Shown in pieces: positions 60,792-64,000 of a stretch of DNA of 64,000 nucleotides. The notes under the pieces were generated by a model that made no database searches, was not told where the DNA came from, and saw only the letters and a list, made by a program, of their open reading frames with translations. Position numbers and translations under genes: made by a program. Numbering within the stretch: position 1 is the stretch's first letter; the number at the start of each line of letters is the position of its first letter. The DNA comes from Syntrophomonas palmitatica JCM 14374 (GTDB taxonomy: Bacteria; Bacillota; Syntrophomonadia; Syntrophomonadales; Syntrophomonadaceae): assembly GCF_001311885.1 (NCBI RefSeq), contig NZ_BBCE01000016.1, positions 1 to 64,000 on the forward strand, read 5' to 3'.

Positions 60792-61972
60792 ATGTCGAGA
60801 GAAGTTGTTATCGTATCCGCATGCCGTACCCCGGTAGGGAGCTTTGGCGGTACTCTAAAGGATACTCCGGTAGTTCAGCTCGGCAGTATTGTAATGGCCG
60901 AAGCCGTAAAACGGGCGGGAATCAATGCTGACCAGTTAGATGAAGTTATTTTTGGGTGTGTTCTTCAGGCGGCTCAAGGCCAGAACGTGCTCGACAGGCT
61001 ATGATTAAAGCTGGCATTCCTCAGGAAGTAACCGCCTTTACTATTAACAAGGTTTGTGGTTCAGGTTTAAAAGCAGTCAGCCTGGCTGCTCAGGTCATTA
61101 AAGCTGGAGATGCCGATATCATGCTGGCTGGTGGTATGGAAAGCATGAGCATGGCTCCGTATGCGCTGGATAAAGCCCGTTATGGTTACCGCATGGGCCC
61201 CGGCACTTTAATCGATGTTATGATTAAAGATGGACTCTGGGAAGCTTTTAATAACTATCATATGGGTATTACCGCGGAAAATATCAATGAACAATGGGGG
61301 ATTACCAGAGAAGAACAGGATGCCTTTGGCCTGAGAAGTCAGGAAAGAGCCCTGGCCGCTATAGCTGAAGGAAAATTTAAAGAAGAAATTGTTCCGGTGG
61401 TTATTCCCAGTAAGAAGGGTGATATAGTATTTGATACCGATGAATTCCCGAAAGCCACCACTGCCGAAAAACTGGCTGCTTTAAAGCCTGCATTCAAGAA
61501 AGATGGCAGTGTAACCGCGGGCAATGCTTCTGGTATTAATGACGGCGCCGCTGCTTTTGTGGTAATGTCAAAGGAAAAAGCTGACGAACTGGGTATCAAA
61601 CCCCTGGCTAAAATAGTCAGCTACGCATCGGGAGGAGTAGACCCGAAGATCATGGGTATTGGTCCCGTACCCGCCAGCAAAAAGGCCTTGGAGAAAGCTG
61701 GTTTAACCGTGGACGACCTGGATCTCATTGAAGCCAATGAAGCCTTTGCGGCTCAGTCCATTGCTGTTGCCCGCGATATGGGTTGGGCAGATAAGATGGA
61801 TAAGGTTAACGTAAATGGGGGCGCCATTGCCATTGGGCATCCTATCGGAGCTTCCGGCGGAAGAATACTCTGCACGCTGCTTTATGAAATGAAGAGAAGA
61901 GGTTCCAAATACGGCCTGGCTACCCTGTGCATCGGCGGCGGTATGGGCACTGCTTTGATTGTGGAAATGTAA
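60792..61972 (+). CDS. Acetyl-CoA acetyltransferase (thiolase; apparent frameshift)
   Basis: Cleaves acetoacetyl-CoA or 3-ketoacyl-CoA with CoA, or condenses acetyl-CoA. About 393 residues after repair. The first acyl-accepting cysteine is in [11 protein letters not shown] (about Cys89), the catalytic histidine in [14 protein letters not shown], and the second cysteine in [12 protein letters not shown]. The frame stops at 61004; one G added at 60989 gives [18 protein letters not shown] and joins the second half. GGGGGG lies upstream of the ATG. It follows the etf genes but has a terminator between. It serves beta-oxidation of butyrate-like acids. Confidence 0.92.
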
Positions 61973-62028
61973 TTGCAATTAGGACACAGGCGGTTGCGTC
62001 TCAACAGAATATATAATATCAACGTTTT

Positions 62029-62061
62029 AAGGAAGTGTGTTTACGCATACTTCCTTTTTTT
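62029..62061 (+). terminator. Terminator after the thiolase gene
   Basis: AAGGAAGTGTG (62029-62039) with CATACTTCCTT (62046-62056), one G-U pair, and seven T at 62055-62061. Confidence 0.85.
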
Positions 62062-62150
62062 ATGTAATTTAGGAGCAGAGGCAGGGAAACCTAAAATGAA
62101 AGTAGAAATAACACAAAATTATTGTTGCGTTTACAAAAGGAGAGCTGCAA

Positions 62151-62642
62151 ATGAGCTTGGCAGTTTATGCCGGGAGTTTTGATCCGGTTACCAACGGGCA
62201 TATTGATATATTAGAAAAGGTTAGTAAAATGTTTGATAAGATTATTGTGGCTGTAGTGCACAACGTAAGTAAAAATGCGCTTTTCACTCTGGAGGAAAGG
62301 GAAGAATTTATACGTGAAAGCACCCGGCACCTCAATAATATCGAAATCGAATCCTTCACCGGCTTACTGGTAGATTATATAAGGGAGAAAAAGGCCTGTG
62401 CAATAATTCGCGGGCTCAGAACCGTAGGTGATTTTGAATATGAAATGCAGGTGGCTATGATAAACAAAAAGATGCTTCCTGAGGTAGATACCATTTTTAT
62501 AATGTCAGACAGCAAATATACTTTTGTTAGTTCCAGCATTATTAAAGAAGCGGCCATTTTGGGCGGAGATGTGAGCGGGCTTGCGCCGCCAGCAGTCTTG
62601 CAAGGTCTGCAAAAGAAACGACAGGAGTTTTTCAATAAATAG
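62151..62642 (+). CDS. coaD: Phosphopantetheine adenylyltransferase
   Basis: Penultimate step of coenzyme A synthesis: 4'-phosphopantetheine plus ATP to dephospho-CoA. 163 residues with AVYAGSFDPVTNGHIDIL (nucleotidyltransferase TxGH), FTGLLVDY, IIRGLRTVGDFEYEMQVA and the ATP loop FVSSSIIKE. AAAAGGAG precedes the ATG. It stands alone between two terminators. Confidence 0.95.
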   Translation: MSLAVYAGSFDPVTNGHIDILEKVSKMFDKIIVAVVHNVSKNALFTLEEREEFIRESTRHLNNIEIESFTGLLVDYIREKKACAIIRGLRTVGDFEYEMQVAMINKKMLPEVDTIFIMSDSKYTFVSSSIIKEAAILGGDVSGLAPPAVLQGLQKKRQEFFNK

Positions 62643-62646
62643 AGTT

Positions 62647-62672
62647 AATAGGGGCTGCAGGCAGCCCCTATT
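62647..62672. terminator. Bidirectional terminator between coaD and the 3D-domain gene
   Basis: AATAGGGGCTGC (62647-62658) and GCAGCCCCTATT (62661-62672) form a perfect 12-bp stem with a tight loop between convergent genes; a T-rich stretch follows. Confidence 0.8.
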
Positions 62673-62677
62673 ATATT

Positions 62678-63286
62678 TTAAAGTATGGTTACCTGTACAG
62701 TGCGAATTCCCCAATCCAGAGCCTCTTGATGGCTGCTAAAACAAAGGTCAAGCCGGTTGCCCTTGATGGCGTTACCCTGGTCGGCTGCAATTCCTTCACC
62801 GTAACCTTCCACCCACAGTTTTGTTCCCATGGGGATGACCTTTGGATCAACGGCTATAATTCCTCTTTCCAATGGATATCCCAGGTAGGAAGGATGTCCT
62901 CCGTAGGGATAATTACATTTGGCACAGGAGCAATAACCAGTAGCCACCATGGTTAACGTATTTCCTCCGCGCGAAGGGGTTTTATTAACCATATTTGACA
63001 GATTTAAAGCCTGCCTGGTTAATGGCCCCACTGTACCAGTGGTTTTGATACCAGCGTCCCGTTGAAATTTAATCACGGCCGCATATGTTTTGGCACCGAA
63101 TATTCCATCAGCATTGCCACACCAGTATCCTCTCGCGTTCAGGGCTTGCTGCACCTGAACAACCGCTTCGCCCCGCGAACCCCAATATAAACTGGATTCG
63201 GCAGCATTGGCTGGTTCGGTGTCTATAACAGACAATCCGGCAAACAATAAAAGAGCACAAAATATTACTACAAATCCTCTACGCAA
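62678..63286 (-). CDS. Secreted peptidoglycan-binding and 3D-domain protein
   Basis: A 202-residue exported protein: signal peptide (MRRGFVVIFCALLLFAGLSV), a PG_binding_1 domain (residues about 35-95; GSRGEAVVQVQQALNARGYW, GPLTRQAL), then a 3D domain (about 110-202) with three conserved aspartates (IIAVDPKVIPMGTKLWVEG, AADQGNAIKGNRLDL). Such proteins cut peptidoglycan as MltA-like lytic transglycosylases (YocH/SleB-related in spore formers). Two closely spaced cysteines (GYCSCAKC) are unusual and may bind metal or form a disulfide. Confidence 0.88.
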   Translation of the reverse strand: MRRGFVVIFCALLLFAGLSVIDTEPANAAESSLYWGSRGEAVVQVQQALNARGYWCGNADGIFGAKTYAAVIKFQRDAGIKTTGTVGPLTRQALNLSNMVNKTPSRGGNTLTMVATGYCSCAKCNYPYGGHPSYLGYPLERGIIAVDPKVIPMGTKLWVEGYGEGIAADQGNAIKGNRLDLCFSSHQEALDWGIRTVQVTIL

Positions 63287-63649
63287 AATATGACCGCCTT
63301 TCTGTTCTGCTCTCGTTCTCCTTTCTCTGAATCACAATAACTAAATTCGCACTTTTATCGGGTTGTCCGCCCAACTTACTCTGATAATAGCCTGAATTAC
63401 CGTTCGGGCTCAAACCGTATGAGAGCGTTATAAGCGGGACAAGTCAGGTTCTAAGATACTGTCTTCCCGGATGGTATCGATTCCATAGAGATAGGACAAG
63501 ATACGGCCTGAAACCATTAACAGGCAGATAAGGACGGTTTTGGCGGCGGCCTGAGCAGATGTGGGATGTAGGGTGAGAAAGGAGCAGGGGGGAGGGGGGA
63601 TAAACTTAGACATAGTAAATTAGGTGTAAAGTAGTTTATTACACATGAT

Positions 63650-63705
63650 AAAATTCTCTGTGTTACTATCAAAATCTGTGTGAAACTGTGTTGAATCGTT
63701 TATTT
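63650..63705. repeat. CTGTGT-type repeat fragment
   Basis: TTCTCTGTGTTACTATC, AAATCTGTGTG and AACTGTGTTGAATCG resemble the repeats at 50930-51000; TTGAATCG even matches the same end there. The gap 63287-63703 holds this fragment and no gene that I can support. Confidence 0.4.
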
Positions 63706-64000
63706 ATTCAGTTATTAGTTTCAATCCTTTGGTGCAGCGTACGGCCAGATCTTGATAAAGCTTTACCCCTATTTGGTTATATGCGATATGGTTGTCATCC
63801 AGGTCACGCACCACCACAGCGGGATTACCCATGGCCAGCTTGCGTGAAGGGACACATTTATTGGGGGGCAAAACGCTTCCCGAAGCCAGCAATGATTCGC
63901 TGGCCAGTTCGCAACCTGTAGAGATAATAGAACCCATACCTACGGTTACATTATGCTGGATGAGACAAGGCCCGTGGACTATGGCAGCGTGGCCTATCAA
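63704..64000 (-). CDS. Hexapeptide-repeat protein, gamma carbonic anhydrase-like (partial)
   Basis: The C-terminal 98 residues of a left-handed beta-helix protein; the start lies beyond the window. Repeats such as IVHGPCLIQHNVTVGMGSII and SLLASGSVLPPNKCVP, then GNPAVVVRDLDDNHI, match the YrdA/PaaY-type family (gamma carbonic anhydrase-like). The metal-binding histidines seen (GHAAIVHG, QHNVTVG) fit the family. Substrate unknown. Confidence 0.85.
   Translation of the reverse strand: MIGHAAIVHGPCLIQHNVTVGMGSIISTGCELASESLLASGSVLPPNKCVPSRKLAMGNPAVVVRDLDDNHIAYNQIGVKLYQDLAVRCTKGLKLITE

Noticed and set aside
63428-63613. A 61-codon minus-strand frame
   Set aside because: Low-complexity start, no ribosome site and no resemblance to any family; it lies in a gap with repeat fragments.

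Overview
The window looks like chromosome from an anaerobic, syntrophic Firmicute close to Syntrophomonas (Syntrophomonadaceae). I infer this from gene content, not from a search. It carries EtfBA next to a membrane FeS (DUF224-type) oxidoreductase, a thiolase, a NADH-dehydrogenase-like flavin module, rubrerythrin, a minimal SufCB-type Fe-S assembly pair, a siroheme-dependent haem pathway and strong AGGAGG ribosome binding sites. I see no rRNA, tRNA, CRISPR, prophage or transposase.

Layout. 0-11 kb: a tetR / aldehyde dehydrogenase / iron alcohol dehydrogenase unit with promoter and palindromic operator, a three-subunit NuoEFG-like complex, and isocitrate dehydrogenase. 11-14.5 kb (minus strand): a cation efflux gene followed by an OmpR-type two-component system, behind a leader RNA with an intrinsic terminator that may be a metal riboswitch. 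14.5-22.5 kb: ABC exporter, beta-propeller lipoprotein, PrsA-like foldase, Fur-family regulator, minimal SufC/SufB (SmsCB) and a LysR regulator. 22.7-29.3 kb: two glutamate dehydrogenase paralogues on opposite strands flank a PPDK-like protein of unknown function and an IclR regulator. 29.6-40 kb: polyamine genes (pdaD, speE, speB, later speD), rubrerythrin, trpS, marR, and two tandem paralogous membrane proteins with an alkaline-phosphatase-like outer domain. 40-44 kb: prenyl/quinone genes, including a degenerate prenyl synthase. 44-55.5 kb: tatC, tatA and a nearly complete haem gene set. 55.5-64 kb: cheR, etfBA, the membrane FeS oxidoreductase, thiolase, coaD, a secreted 3D-domain protein and the end of a hexapeptide-repeat gene.

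How it fits together (inference). EtfBA and the DUF224-type membrane protein move electrons from acyl-CoA dehydrogenases to menaquinone. That protein has NarI-like membrane helices expected to carry haem b, and the neighbouring clusters would supply both haem (by the siroheme route) and the quinone tail and ring modification.

Data quality matters here. At least thirteen conserved genes are interrupted by an apparent loss of exactly one base, about half of them in runs of three or more identical bases, and restoring the base restores a family-typical protein each time. One of these creates a false hemA-hemC fusion. I therefore annotate these genes as single, probably functional CDSs with likely sequence errors, not as pseudogenes.
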